Assembly: GCA_033239125.1 (NCBI GenBank)
Contig: BSWB01000006.1
Coordinates: 30,620,001-30,684,000, forward strand
DNA length: 64,000 nucleotides
Direction: 5' to 3'
Source: Fagopyrum homotropicum
Taxonomy: Eukaryota; Streptophyta; Magnoliopsida; Caryophyllales; Polygonaceae
Under the pieces are notes generated by a model. That model was not told the origin of the DNA. It did not search any database and worked only from the letters and a program-made list of their open reading frames with translations. The translations under genes and the position numbers were made by a program. The first letter of the stretch is position 1. Each line of letters begins with the position of its first letter. Positions 22,295-33,317 of the stretch are shown here, piece after piece.

Positions 22295-24334
22295 TTGGGT
22301 AGTAGCAATCCACCTTTAGTTCTGATGGTAGGTTTATTATGGAATAGCTTTGAAACGGTGAAGAAAAGTTTCCGAAGATCGATAAGATACATGTTACGTA
22401 AACACAAGCCGAACTTTGTGGCTCTCTTGGAGACTCATTGTGCAGGCAGGGTAGCTGATAATATTTATGATAGCATTGGTTTTGACTCTAGTGAAAGGGT
22501 TGAAGCAATTGGACAAAGTGGCGGTATATGGCTCTTGTGGGACTCTTTGAGGTGTAGGTTACAAGTTGTGCACAAAGAGAGGCAGTTTATTCATGCAACA
22601 GTAGGGCACGGTGAGAAGGCTTTCACTTTTATTGTTACTTACATTGATCTTGAGCGTAGTAGAAGAGGTGGGTATGGGAGAGGATCACTTCCATTATCAC
22701 GGATTTGAGTTTACCGGTTTTTGTGAGGGCCAATATGAACGTCACTAGATGCTCAGAAGAGAGTCTTGGAGGGTCTACTCGTCTATCTCAAACTTCAGTG
22801 GATTTCAGGGATTGGATTGATACTAATCACCTTATTGATATCGGATACTTCGGCTCACATTTCACTTGGGCTAGAGGACGGACATCTACGGCTAGAATTT
22901 CTAAGAGACTCGACAGAGTATTAACAAATCCAGAGGGCAGACTTAAGTTTAAGTGGCCGATGGCTTCAGTCCGACATCTTCCTCATCTTTGTTCCGACCA
23001 CAATCCACTACTCTTGTGTCTCAAAAATGGGAATACAAGAAACCCTAAGCGTAGGTATTTCCGGTGCCAAGCAACATGGGTTACCCATCCGGAGTTTACA
23101 CAACTTATAACTGGTGTCTGGGAAGCACTGAGTTGCCTCCCTTTAGCGCTCAAGCGGCTTCAGGTGGTGTTGAAAGCATGGAATAGGGACCCCTTTGGGA
23201 GTATCCAACGTCAAAAAGAGGATCTCATGAGGAAATTGGATGAGATTTATGCAGACCTTGTGATCCAACCGACGGATTCGAGGATAGTTGAGGAGCAAAC
23301 TGTAGGGGGAGAGCTTGATAAAGTCCTTGAGCAAGAGGAGATTCTATGGTGTCAAAAATCACGCCAACAGTGGATGTCATGCGGGGATAGGAACACCTCG
23401 TTCCGTCACCTCTTGACGATTATCCGACGTCAACGGAATACGATTAATGTGCTCAGGACCGATGACGGAGAGTGGTGTCTAGAGCAAGGGAGACTTGAAA
23501 AACTTGCTCTGGACCATTTTAAAGAGCTCTATGGTCCGATGGATCTTCCACCTCTTGGGACTATTTAGGGAGGAGGATTTCCCAGCCTTGCGCATGCCCA
23601 TTTGACTGACTTAGCATGTCCCTTCTCTGCGCAGGAAATCGAAGCTACAGTGATGAGTATGAGAAGCTTAAAAGCGCCAGGGCCGGATGGGTTTCAACCA
23701 ATTTTTTACCAAAAGTTGTGGTCCACGGTGGACCCGTCCCTAGTTCGTTTTGTCAGGGACTTTCTTTCCTTTGGATCGCTTCCAACCACGATAAATGAAA
23801 CGTTGATCATGCTGATTGGTAAAGTGGGTAAACCTGAGTCGATTAAACAATTTCGTTCTATTAGCCTTTGTAATGTCTCTTATAAGGTTATTACTAAGTT
23901 GCTTGTTAACAGCTTTAAACCAATCATGAACTTCATTGTGAGCCCTCTACAAGCAAGCTTCATTTCTGGAAGGTTGATTTCGGATAACATAGTTCTAGCG
24001 CAGGAAGCTATCCACTTTATGAGAAAGAAGAAAAGGTGGAAAGGATGGATGGTTCTAAAACTTGATCTCGAAAAGTCCTATGACAGGGTGAGATGGTAAT
24101 TCGTTGTTGAGACTCTTCAGGATTTGAATCTCCCAACAGTGTGGGTTGAGAGATTGAAACACTGCATTATCACGAGTTCTATGCGAGTGCTTTGGAATGG
24201 GGAAAAGACGGAGGAATTTCCCATGACTAGAGGTTTACGGCAAGGGGATCCCTTATCTCCGTATCTTTTTGTTCTCTGCCTCGAGAGACTTAGTCATATG
24301 ATTGACAACGTAGTAAATGAAGTTCAATGAATAC
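22295..24334 (+). pseudogene. LINE ORF2, endonuclease and RT fingers/palm (5' part)
   Basis: The endonuclease part shows 'PNFVALLETHCAG', 'IGQSGGIWLLW', 'YFGSHFTWARGR', 'ISKRLDRVLTN' and 'CSDHNPLLL'. The reverse transcriptase part shows 'LKAPGPDGFQPIFYQ', 'FRSISLCNVSYKVITK', 'SPLQASFISGRLISDNI', 'VLKLDLEKSYDRV' and 'GLRQGDPLSPYLFVLCLE'. A frameshift lies near 22700 and in-frame stops lie at about 23566, 24097 and 24326. The coding sequence breaks at 24334 where a solo LTR begins, just before the catalytic FADD box. Confidence 0.9.
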
Positions 24335-26021
24335 TGTTAGCATGAAATATTGTGATATTTTAGGCACGTTTTCTAAGTGTATTTCATCTATATTGATATT
24401 CCTTGATAAAGCATTGAAACAATTGTGAGTTAGTTTGCCTATATTGTCGATATAGAGGTCTACATAAGCTTTGTGTTGATTGTAGGCATTTAGGAGCTAA
24501 AACCGGACGAATCAAGGGAGAATGGAGATAGATTGAGCATGTCCAAGGATTGAGGACATCACTAGGAGCTAAGGAAGATGCTAAGTTGAAGAATAGCACG
24601 AGACAAAGGAGATTTACGAGCACATGACGTTCCACGCTCTAAAATACGGTCGTACTAGGATCCACGCTCTAATCCACGGCCGTGGAACCTTAGTAACACA
24701 AGCGTGGAGCATTCCAGCAACTTACAAGGCCGTGGAGGATTTGAGGAACCGTGATCCAACTCCACGCTCTAAATTACGGGCATGGAACCCTTCCACGACC
24801 GTGATCTTGACGATCTTTTACGCAATATTTTAAGCCACAATCTTCCACGCACATGGGCCGAAGACACATTTTATTTGGGCCTATATAAGGACGGAAGGAA
24901 AGAGATTTCGTCACCTCTGCTTACCCTAGTTTACACCTTCGCTTAGACCTCCGTTGAGAGACTGCGCCTAGCCCTATTGAGATTTCCGGATTGACGAAAA
25001 GTTAGAAAAAGAGTGAAGAATTGGAAGATTGTTCGTAAGGAGATTTCGTACTTTGTTCCTAGGTCTGATTAGAAGACGGATTGACATCCCGTTCTTCGTT
25101 CTTATCTAGAATATTACTTGTTTGTGTTCATTCCAAATCTGAGTTGCATTATCATTGATATTTGTGGATTTGAGATTGGTTTGAAGGTTATTGAAGGTTT
25201 TCGGAAGTTTTCATCTTTCATTCTTTTAAATCTTGAATTTGATATCAATATGACTGTTGTTGGCTAAAACCCTTTAGTAATTCTAAGGTGAAGGGTTGAT
25301 AGTTGTGGCTTAGATGATGATAGATCGATCGTAAACAGATTGGATCTTGAGAGTTAGAGAGAATCGCCGACGAACCTAATCCACGGCCTGTTCTTGAACT
25401 TCCACGGCCGTGGAACTCAAGAACTACCCGTAATTTTGTGTCAGTTACGAACCTTGCTTTTACTTTAATCCAAAGTTAAAGATTTGCTTTAACTTAGTCT
25501 TGGCTTGCCTTTTCTAGGTGGTAGTGAAGCCTCAACAACCTCTACCTCGATTTCGAGTGTCACGACCTTAATCGGTTAAGTTAGTCTTGATCCTTGGATT
25601 ACAAGTTTGGGTATTTGATGTTAATATTTACCTTTAGAATCTTTCTATACTGAAGCCTCAACAACCTTTATAGGGAGTGCCTTTGGGTGAATTATATAAG
25701 GTCTTGGAACTTCACTGTACATTGCCTTACATTCGTATACCTTTGCATATCTCAACTCTGTCCTTATACCTTTAGTATATCTTGAATCGATTGCCACAGC
25801 TGGATTCCTAGATCTTTAGGATTGTTGTTTTCCCAATATTTACAAAAGCTCATACATTTACTCGCTTGACAATTCTATAATTGGATTTAATCCCCCAAAT
25901 CCCTGTGTTCGATACTCTGCAATTCTTGCTTAACTATATTGATCCGTACACTGCGGGTTCGCTTGCTTGATTCTAGTTTTATAAATTAAGACTTATTTGC
26001 ACGCACGCTAAGTGGCGAATA
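24335..26021 (+). mobile_element. Solo LTR B (1687 bp), same family as LTR A
   Basis: It starts TGTTAGCATGAAATATTG and ends AGTGGCGAATA (the expected final CA has decayed). Flanks AATAC (24330-24334) and GATAC (26022-26026) are a 4/5 match, read as a mutated target duplication. A TATATAAG box lies at 24882-24889. It splits the LINE reverse transcriptase between the RQGDP and FADD boxes. Taking it away restores the LINE frame, confirming the boundaries. Confidence 0.88.
24630..24889 (+). promoter_or_regulatory. Palindrome cluster and TATA box in LTR B
   Basis: Variants of CCACGGCCGTGGA (perfect at 24674-24685) and TCCACGCTCTAAAATACGG fill 24630-24850. They are followed by CTATATAAGG at 24881-24890. 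A further perfect palindrome lies in the transcribed part at 25402-25413. The order matches LTRs A, C and D. Confidence 0.65.
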
Positions 26022-26026
26022 GATAC

Positions 26027-27628
26027 CAATGCAACTCTCTAAAGGAGGCCCAACTCTTTCCTACTTCTTTTTTGCGGATGACATCTTGCTTTTTACGGAA
26101 GCATCGGTCCCTCAGATTTGGGTCCTGAAGCGGATTCTGGAGGATTTTTGTGGGGTGTCGGGCCAATGAGTGAGCCTTGCAAAGTCAAGACTATACGTCT
26201 CCCATAACATGAGAGGGGAGATTGAAGAACAGTTAGGCACGTTGGGTGATATTCCCTTCACAAGGAATTTGGACGTTTATCTGGTTATTCCTCTCATTAA
26301 TGATACAGTCTCATCGACGATATTTAACCCACTTATTGAACATGTCTCGGCGAGGTTGGAAGGATGGAAAGCCCGTAGACTTTCATTGGCAGGACGCACA
26401 ACTCTTATAAAGTCGGTTCTTTCTTCCATGCCGATGTACTTTATGAATACCCTTCTTCTTCCGATTAGTGTCACAAGCAAGATGGATAAGCTATGTAGAT
26501 ACTTTTTGTGGGAGAGTAGTGAAAGGAAGAAATGTATACACTTGCTTAGTTGGAAGAAGGTATGCCAACCAAAGGAACTTGGAGGTCTGGGGTTAAGGAT
26601 GGTTGCGGAAGTTAACATAGCTCTCTTGAGAAAACTAGGATGGAGGGGTTTTTTACCATAAGGAATAGATATGGTCTAAAATCCTAATCAAAAAGTATAT
26701 GGTGGGTGACCTGGAATAGCCTCAACATGTTACATGCAAGGCCGGTGCATCCTACGTATGGAGGGGTATAGTGAAAGCATACAATAAGGTTATCGCACCG
26801 AACCTTGGATGGAGTATCAAGGATGGGAGGTCGGCACGTTTTTTGACCGATACTTGGGTGACCACAGATTCATTGGAGCTCTCGTGTCAAATGTTCCTGT
26901 CGGCGGAGGAGAAGGAGCTTAAGGTGGAAGAACTCAAGTAGTGATAATAGCTGGGACTTAAGATACCTCTACTGTCGACTTTACAACTCTAGCCTGCTTC
27001 GAATTCTTTCTATGAGGTTGTGGGATGACAGTGGGTTTGACACTATTCGACGGCTACCTTCAAAGGATGGTAACTTCTCAGTGGCTTCGACTTACTAGAC
27101 AGTCAGAGATGCCAGTCCACGTACTCAGGTGCGAGGTGCTTTATTTACGCAAATCTGGAAAGTGAAAGCTACCAAACGGATTAGATATTTCATGTGGCAG
27201 GTTACTTGGGAGATCCCACTCACCAATTCTGAGAGAGCCCGCAGACACTTGTTTGACTCTGATGAGTGTCTCGCTTGTCCGATGGTTACAAAAGACCTTT
27301 TGCAAGTGTTGAGGGATTGCAAGGGAGGTTTGGTCTTATGTTGTTCCAGCTCATCTGCAGCACGAGTTCTTTCATTTATGATGGGTTGATTGACTCTTTA
27401 TTAATGTCAAGATTAACAAGGCTACTCCACAGACAAGTGCATGGAGTAGTTTGTTTGCCACTACTTTGGTGGATTTGGCGATGGCACAACATGAGGGTTT
27501 TCGAGGAGGGGCAAATTGCAACTAATAAAGCCGAGTTCATTCAGCAATATTGTGCAGACTATTTGGTGGTCGAGGGGAGAAAGCACGATAGACAGAAGGA
27601 TAAACGGAGAGAAGTCCTTGTTCATTGG
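26027..27628 (+). pseudogene. LINE ORF2, RT catalytic box to zinc-binding region
   Basis: Coding resumes with the catalytic palm motif YFFFADDILLF (about 26068-26100). Next come 'VSLAKSRLYVSHN', the thumb-region 'RRLSLAGRTTLIKSVLSSMPMYFMN' and 'KELGGLGLRMVAEVNIALL'. A zf-RVT-like segment follows (WKVKATKRIRYFMWQV, then CLACP), then 'WWIWRWHNMRVFE'. Several stops and frame changes (about 26167, 26660-27120 and 27390) break it. It stops at 27628, the edge of the next solo LTR. Confidence 0.87.
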
Positions 27629-30148
27629 TGTAAAAGGTAGGATTTTCGAATCCTAATAAAGGATGTTTAAGGGTGATTAAGTTAATCATCGATATTAATT
27701 GACCCATAAATCGCGAATAGTGTGTAGATGACGAGTATAAATTCCACCATTATGATTTTGGTGTAAATTTGGACTTATGGGGAAATTTTCACTTTTTCCT
27801 CCGGGGAATAATTTTTACCCTCTTGTATTATTTGGAGCATTTGGGAGCTTCAATTAATAAAATTGTAGTTGAAAGAAATGATCAGGACATCGGATATGTT
27901 CTAGATATGAAATAACATGGAAAGGCAAAATGGCCAAAAGAGTCGTTATTTCGTTTCTTAGCGGCTAAGAAAGTCGGCTTAGGAATACGCGTTTTCCGAG
28001 AAAGTTGCGGAATAATTATCCAAACAATATGTCGGATTTATTATTCCAATTTCGAGAAGTTTGGAGAAGGGGCTCAAACCGCCTTCGGATCGATAAACGG
28101 ATAATTATCGACTTTGCTAAAGGATAATTATCGGCTTCGCTATAAATAGCGGAAATTCATTTATTAATTCATTTCCTTTCACGTTTCCTCGTAAAAGCTC
28201 TGATTTCTCTCAACCTTCAAATTCAGATCTACTCTTCGTTTGTAATCCGATTTCAATTCCGTTTGAGTTTTCGGATTCCTCTCTTCGTCCTCTTCATTTC
28301 GGTACCAAGTTTGTGTTTTTCCGAGCACATAAAGGGCTGGTCGAGCATATTAGTGTTTTGGTCGGTCCCGTCGCTAAGATTCCGGTGAATTTGATGGTGT
28401 CCGAGCGTAGCATGCGTCGTTGTGATTCCGAATCTTCTTTCGGATCGTCAATCGGGTTAGTAACGAATAAGTTATGAATTTATTCGTTTTCAGTATTGCG
28501 ATTTGACCTAAATTGACCTTAGGCTTATCAAAATGGATAATTGGAAATTCCATTATGCTCGTTACAATATTCTGGTGATTATGGACTATTTGTTTGATGA
28601 GATCTGATGACAGTTGGGTTCAGAAACTGCCTGCGGGCAAAAGGTTGTTCTGATGAAATTTAATTAATTAATTAAAGATTAATTAATTAAATTAGGAATC
28701 TAGAAAACGCTATAAACTAATTAAATTCAAAAGAATGAATTTAATTGATGTTTGAAGCAAGAAGTTTAATACGAGGAATATGATATTCTCGACAGGTGGT
28801 GTTGAAGACGGTAAACTAACTATAGCTTAGTAGCTCAGTGAGCGTATCCAGGTAAGTCTTTGGACTTACTTAGCTTCGATCTGCAGAAACCGTGCCTGAG
28901 AGATTTATATCTCACTGTGTTGATATGTGTTGTTGTTTTGAAATGCCTTGTTGTGCTGAAATGTGAATGTTGATATGCATTGAGATGTGTTATGTGTGAA
29001 GCATGCTTGATGTGTTTATGATGAAAATGACGTTATGATGTGTAAAGCATGCTTAATGTTGTTGTGATTATTGTCATGTCATAATTATGAGAAATGGTTA
29101 AATGAACATGTGTTAGCCTATTGAGGCGTGCTATTGAATGACATGATAAGCTTGCTGAAAGATGATAATGTATGAGATGATAAGCCTTTTGAGGCATGTG
29201 ATATGATGATGACTTGTAAAGGTCAAGAGTATGTAAAGTGAGTATTTTGCAGTGAATACCGGAGCTTGGCCAAGCCCGGATCACTTGCGTTTGTATAAGA
29301 ATGACATCGAGTCTGATGGACTTCAGGCTTGGGTCGCACACCTAATGAAAATGGTAAATGTTTGCATTAACATGAATGGCAAAATGTTGCATGTGGTTAG
29401 GAGTTAAGACCATAACTCACCACGAGAAAGCCTGGCCCGTAGACTTGATCAGTCTGGCTACGACCTAAGAGCAAATGTCTGAATTAACCTAATCTGTGCA
29501 ATGGTGAGCTCACACCAAAGCCAGAACCGTATAAGCAATGGTTCCGGATTAATGGGTCCGGGATCGAAAATTGTAAATTTCATACTGCATTCACGTGCAT
29601 CATTCATAAAAGCATGATATCATCTCATGAGCACGGTATATGGTATTTGAATATATTTGTTGTATTGTGATGTGATGATATAATCTCTCGTGGATAGATT
29701 ATGATCAGTAGCTAACGGTTTTAAACCGAATCTTTTTAGGTAATGCTGATCATAGGAACGCTTCAGGGATGTCAGCTGCAGGATGTGGACAGCCGGGGCA
29801 GTGTTAACCCAAGGGTTGGTTGAACTTGCTTTTGAAAATAATCGCTTGCAAGCGAGTCTTTTGTTGGTTGTGTGCAACTGTGTACACATGTTGATTTCAG
29901 GCTGAAGTTTTAAGACACCTGTTCAGGTGTCATGCTTTGAAGTGTCGTTTTGGGATATACATACTAACTACATGCATGGTTGTTATGTAAATGTTTTCAA
30001 AATGACAGGTTGAATGTTTTCATTATTTCTTCGTGCTTCTTGTTGCAAGGTCCTATTTGTGAAGTTGTTGTCAGGCTAACTGATGGGACCCACTGTGTGG
30101 TCCTTAGCCTAGTGACGTCTTGGGTTACTTAAAACTCGGGTCGTTACA
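27629..30148 (+). mobile_element. Solo LTR (2520 bp), probable chromovirus/Tekay-like gypsy
   Basis: It starts TGTAAAAGGTAGG and ends GGTCGTTACA, with exact duplications ATTGG at 27624-27628 and 30149-30153. It separates the LINE zinc-binding region from its RNase H domain. Its 3' third resembles the solo LTR at 54282-56963 (shared 'cagccgggg', 'gggaccca-tgtg-ggtcc' and the palindromic TAAGTC--GGACTTA block). The lineage assignment rests on length and general look only. Confidence 0.85.
28099..28148 (+). promoter_or_regulatory. 23-bp tandem repeat plus TATA box in the solo LTR
   Basis: Two adjacent 23-bp units (GGATAATTATCG(A/G)CTT-GCTA, 28099-28121 and 28122-28144) run directly into TATAAATA at 28141-28148. 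This is a likely U3 core promoter. Confidence 0.65.
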
Positions 30149-30153
30149 ATTGG

Positions 30154-30640
30154 AACGTTTCGAAAAGAGGATGGTTGAAGTTTAACTCAGACGGGGCATC
30201 AAGGGGTACTCTGAGTCTGGCTACTGCAGGAGCAGTGTTGAGAGATGATTTAGGGGAGTGGATTCATGGTACCATTGCAAACTTAGGGTCTACCACACCC
30301 CCGGTTGCGGAACTCTGGGGCTTTATTCATGGGTTGGACTTGGCGTAGGACTTGGGATTCCGAAGGGTGGAAGTAGAAATTGACTCGCTGATTGTTGTCG
30401 GTTTTATTGAGAAAGGGGTGAGTAGCTCTCATTCATTTTCAAGTCTCGTAGCTCGCTGCCAAGGTTTTATTATTAGAGGTTGGATTGTCAGTTTCAAGCA
30501 TGTGTTTCGGTAAGGGAATCATGTGGCTGATTCAATTCTTTAGCTAACTTGGCCTTCAATTATGATTTCGGTGTTCATAGGCTCGCTGCCCCTCCTTGTA
30601 GCGTTAGAAATTTGCTTTTGGATGATTTGAGAGGAATTTC
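30154..30640 (+). pseudogene. LINE C-terminal RNase H domain (broken)
   Basis: The frame gives 'GWLKFNSDGASRG', 'TAGAVLRDDLGEW', 'PPVAELWGFIHGLDLA', 'VEVEIDSLIVV' and 'HVFR-GNHVAD'. These place the Asp, Glu, Asp, Asp residues of an RNase H (RVT_3 type). Stops replace residues after GLDLA and in the HV-RE-N-AD box. It ends shortly before the LINE 3' end at 30728. Confidence 0.83.
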
Positions 30641-30831
30641 CCCCCGTCATGTCAGACGTTTGTAATGTTGTTCTTCCTCATTAAATGTCTTTTGGCAGGG
30701 AGCTAATGGCTCTTTTTCATCAAGAAAAATTAAGAAGCTTTAAAGTAAAATAAAAAGATAAAAAACGAGACAATAACCGTTTTTACACATATTAAGGTAA
30801 ACTATACAAAAAAGAAAGAAAATAATATAGT

Positions 30832-31190
30832 GTTTGCTAAGTCATTGAGATAAAATCTAGTAAGTGTTTTCTAGTGTTTTTGGGTGTGTTTGTGTTTTTT
30901 GAGAGTGTTTTTGTTTTAAAAACACTAATCTTTTTTTGCTTGGCATATGCTTTAGTGTTTTGTGATAAAATTGTGTGTTGGTTTATAATTGGAAAAAAGC
31001 TAAGGGGCAAATTTGTCCTTTTGGACCCGAAGCAATAGTGTTTTAATGCAAACCATGAATTTATCAGTGTTTTAAAACACACCCTAAAACACTAATACTA
31101 TTGTTTACCATGTCAAAAAGTGATTAAATTACATAAAATAAAAAATACACAAAAACACTATTATTTGATGCTTAACAAATGCACCTAAGT
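30832..31190. mobile_element. Probable hAT-like MITE, AAAACAC-rich
   Basis: The ends (TAGTGTTTGCTAAGTCAT on the left; the complement of ATGCTTAACAAATGCAC on the right) are imperfect inverted repeats. The body repeats GTGTTTTAAAACAC-like palindromes. No clear 8-bp target duplication was found, so the class is a guess. Confidence 0.42.
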
Positions 31191-31579
31191 ATAAGTTTTA
31201 TTTTCAAGAATAGTAAATTCACCAACTTTATTTTTAAAAATTTCGACGTTAAATGAATTTTAACGACAAATATTTTTTAAAATATCTTTGAGACTAGATG
31301 AACAATTATAATAAAATTGAGATATATATAATATTTATTTGGGTAAGATTATAATAAATACTTAAATATACCAATAATGGTCATCGTTATCACATACCCC
31401 TTGCTTGACTCCTTTCGAGCTAGCATACAAACAAAAGTAGCATTCATCGAAAGAAAACAGGCTAGGCGTTCACATGCAAGCTAAAACACATTCCCTCACG
31501 GAATCATGCATCAATTTCAAGCACCTTCCTTCCCAAGTTGGCCCCAATCAAATATGTCCTACGTACCATGCTCCCACCA

Positions 31580-31587
31580 TATATAAA
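31580..31587 (+). promoter_or_regulatory. TATA box of the GLOX gene
   Basis: TATATAAA lies 84-91 bp upstream of the ATG at 31671, with no intervening ATG in frame. The proximal promoter begins only about 250 bp from the decayed MITE end at about 31327. Confidence 0.65.
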
Positions 31588-31670
31588 CACATCATTAAAC
31601 CCAACGTACACAAACATGTAGCCCAACATTTTTATAACCCAAAACTTACCAATTTATTATAAATTCGGCT

Positions 31671-33317
31671 ATGGAGTTGCAATGTTTCTCCAAACTATGC
31701 TTCACTATTCTCCTTCTCTTCACCGCCACAAACGCCGCCCTACCATCCACCGGCGGTGTATGGCAACTCCTCCAACAGAACCTCGGAATTGTCGCCATGC
31801 ATATGCAACTGCTCCACACCGACCGTGTTGTAATTTTCGACCGAACTGACTTTGGACCCTCAAACCTCTCCCTCCCAAACGGCGGCTGCCGGATGGACCC
31901 GTCGGAAAGAGCCCTAACCACAGACTGCACTGCCCACTCAGTCGAATACGATGTCGTTTCCAACTCCTTTCGACCCCTCACCGTCCTAACCGATGTCTGG
32001 TGCTCTTCTGGCGCTGTCACCCCAGACGGTACACTCGTCCAAACCGGCGGCTTTAATGACGGGGAACGTGTTGTTCGAATTTACGAGCCTTGCCAAACGA
32101 CGTCGTGTGATTGGAAGGAGCTGGGAAATCAGCTCCTTACTAGAAGATGGTATTCCACCAATCACATCCTACCCGGCGGCGGTGTCATTGTTATCGGCGG
32201 TCGCCGTGCCTTCAACTATGAATTCTACCCGAAATCAGAATCTTCTAAAAACCTCTATAGTCTTCGGTTTCTTGTGCAAACAAATGACCCGCAAATCGAG
32301 AACAATCTTTACCCGTTTGTGTTCCTCAACGTCGATGGGAATCTCTTTATTTTCGCTAATACACAATCGATTCTCTTCGATTACACGCGAAACGTGGTTG
32401 TTCGGACGTACCCGACAATCCCAGGATCCGACCCGAGGTGCTATCCGAGTACCGGGTCAGCAGTTTTGCTACCACTGAAAATTCTCGACTCCGGTTCACT
32501 GGAAGCGGAGGTATTGGTTTGCGGTGGGGCCCCCAAGGACGCTTACACTCAGGCGAGTCAAAAGAAATTTCTCGGAGCTTTGAATACATGCGGGCGGATC
32601 AAAATATCTGACCCGAATCCGAATTGGGAAATAGAAACCATGCCTATGCCACGTGTCATGGGAGACATGATGATTTTACCGAATCGACAGATTCTCATCA
32701 TCAATGGAGCGAGTGCCGGATCCGCCGGATGGGAATACGGGCGGAACCCGGTTCTTGCACCCATAATCTACAAGCCGGATGGAACAACCGGTTCGAGGTT
32801 CGAAATTCAAACCGCATCTGAAATCCCAAGAATGTACCACTCGACGGCGATTTTACTACGAGACGGAAGAGTTCTAGTGGGAGGGAGTAATCCCCACGTG
32901 GGATATAGTTTCAGCAACGTGCTTTACCCGACAGAACTCCGGTTGGAGGCTTATTTGCCGTCGTATTTGGATTCAACTGTCGCGAATTTGCGACCGAGCG
33001 TCGTTTATCCGATTAGTCAGTCGCAAATCGGATACGGGGATGTGTTGAATATTCGATTTCAGGTTACGAACACGGTGGATCCGAATATGGTAGAGGTAAC
33101 GTTGTTTGCGCCGCCGTTTAATACTCACTCGTTTTCTATGAGCCAAAGGTTGTTGGTGCTTAGTGCCGCTGGGAATTTAACGGTATTAGGAAACTCCGTT
33201 TATCAAATATCATTTATGGCACCTAATTCGGCGAATCTTGCACCAAAGGGGTATTATTTACTGTTTGTGGTCCATCAAGAAATACCGAGTGAGGGAGTAT
33301 GGGTACAAATTCAGTAA
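31671..33317 (+). CDS. Galactose-oxidase-like secreted copper-radical oxidase (GLOX family)
   Basis: An intact single-exon gene of 548 residues, a usual length for plant GLOX proteins. A hydrophobic signal peptide covers residues 1-22 (cleavage likely after NA-A). A glyoxal-oxidase N-terminal beta-propeller and a DUF1929 C-terminal domain follow. The copper-radical centre can be placed by family motifs: Cys111 (DVWCSS) and Tyr161 (RRWYSTNHILPGG) for the Cys-Tyr cofactor, Tyr389-His390 (RMYHSTA) and His535 (FVVHQE) as copper ligands. The product should oxidise aldehydes or primary alcohols in the cell wall space and release hydrogen peroxide. Arabidopsis relatives act in anther and pollen; whether this one does is inference. 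Codon use is GC-richer than the surrounding repeats. No stop or frameshift is seen. Confidence 0.95.
   Translation: MELQCFSKLCFTILLLFTATNAALPSTGGVWQLLQQNLGIVAMHMQLLHTDRVVIFDRTDFGPSNLSLPNGGCRMDPSERALTTDCTAHSVEYDVVSNSFRPLTVLTDVWCSSGAVTPDGTLVQTGGFNDGERVVRIYEPCQTTSCDWKELGNQLLTRRWYSTNHILPGGGVIVIGGRRAFNYEFYPKSESSKNLYSLRFLVQTNDPQIENNLYPFVFLNVDGNLFIFANTQSILFDYTRNVVVRTYPTIPGSDPRCYPSTGSAVLLPLKILDSGSLEAEVLVCGGAPKDAYTQASQKKFLGALNTCGRIKISDPNPNWEIETMPMPRVMGDMMILPNRQILIINGASAGSAGWEYGRNPVLAPIIYKPDGTTGSRFEIQTASEIPRMYHSTAILLRDGRVLVGGSNPHVGYSFSNVLYPTELRLEAYLPSYLDSTVANLRPSVVYPISQSQIGYGDVLNIRFQVTNTVDPNMVEVTLFAPPFNTHSFSMSQRLLVLSAAGNLTVLGNSVYQISFMAPNSANLAPKGYYLLFVVHQEIPSEGVWVQIQ

Larger units (their letters stand above)
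20625..30728 (+). mobile_element. Near full-length L1-type LINE with two nested solo LTRs
   Basis: It is flanked by a 12-bp duplication attaagaagctt (20613-20624 and 30729-30740) and has a short A-rich 3' end. Subtracting the two solo LTRs and their duplicated target bases leaves about 5.9 kb: 5' leader, ORF1, and ORF2 with endonuclease, reverse transcriptase, zinc-binding region and a C-terminal RNase H. All frames carry stops or indels, so it is dead. Confidence 0.88.
20565..31327. mobile_element. Decayed Stowaway-like MITE split by a LINE and another MITE-like insertion
   Basis: The left end TACTCCCTTCGTTTCATA, running on into ATTATTTGTTCATCTA (20565-20597), is matched in inverted form near 31293-31327 (TAGATGAACAATTATAATAA and onward). 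TACTCCCTCCGTTTC is the usual Stowaway terminus as I remember it. The body of the MITE is 20598-20624, about 30741-30831, and about 31190-31292. Everything else within these coordinates is later insertion. The right terminus is degenerate, so the end is approximate. Confidence 0.6.

Noticed and set aside
31646..32764. Antisense and alternate-frame ORFs inside GLOX
   Set aside because: The 548-residue frame has a full set of catalytic motifs; the others are shadows.
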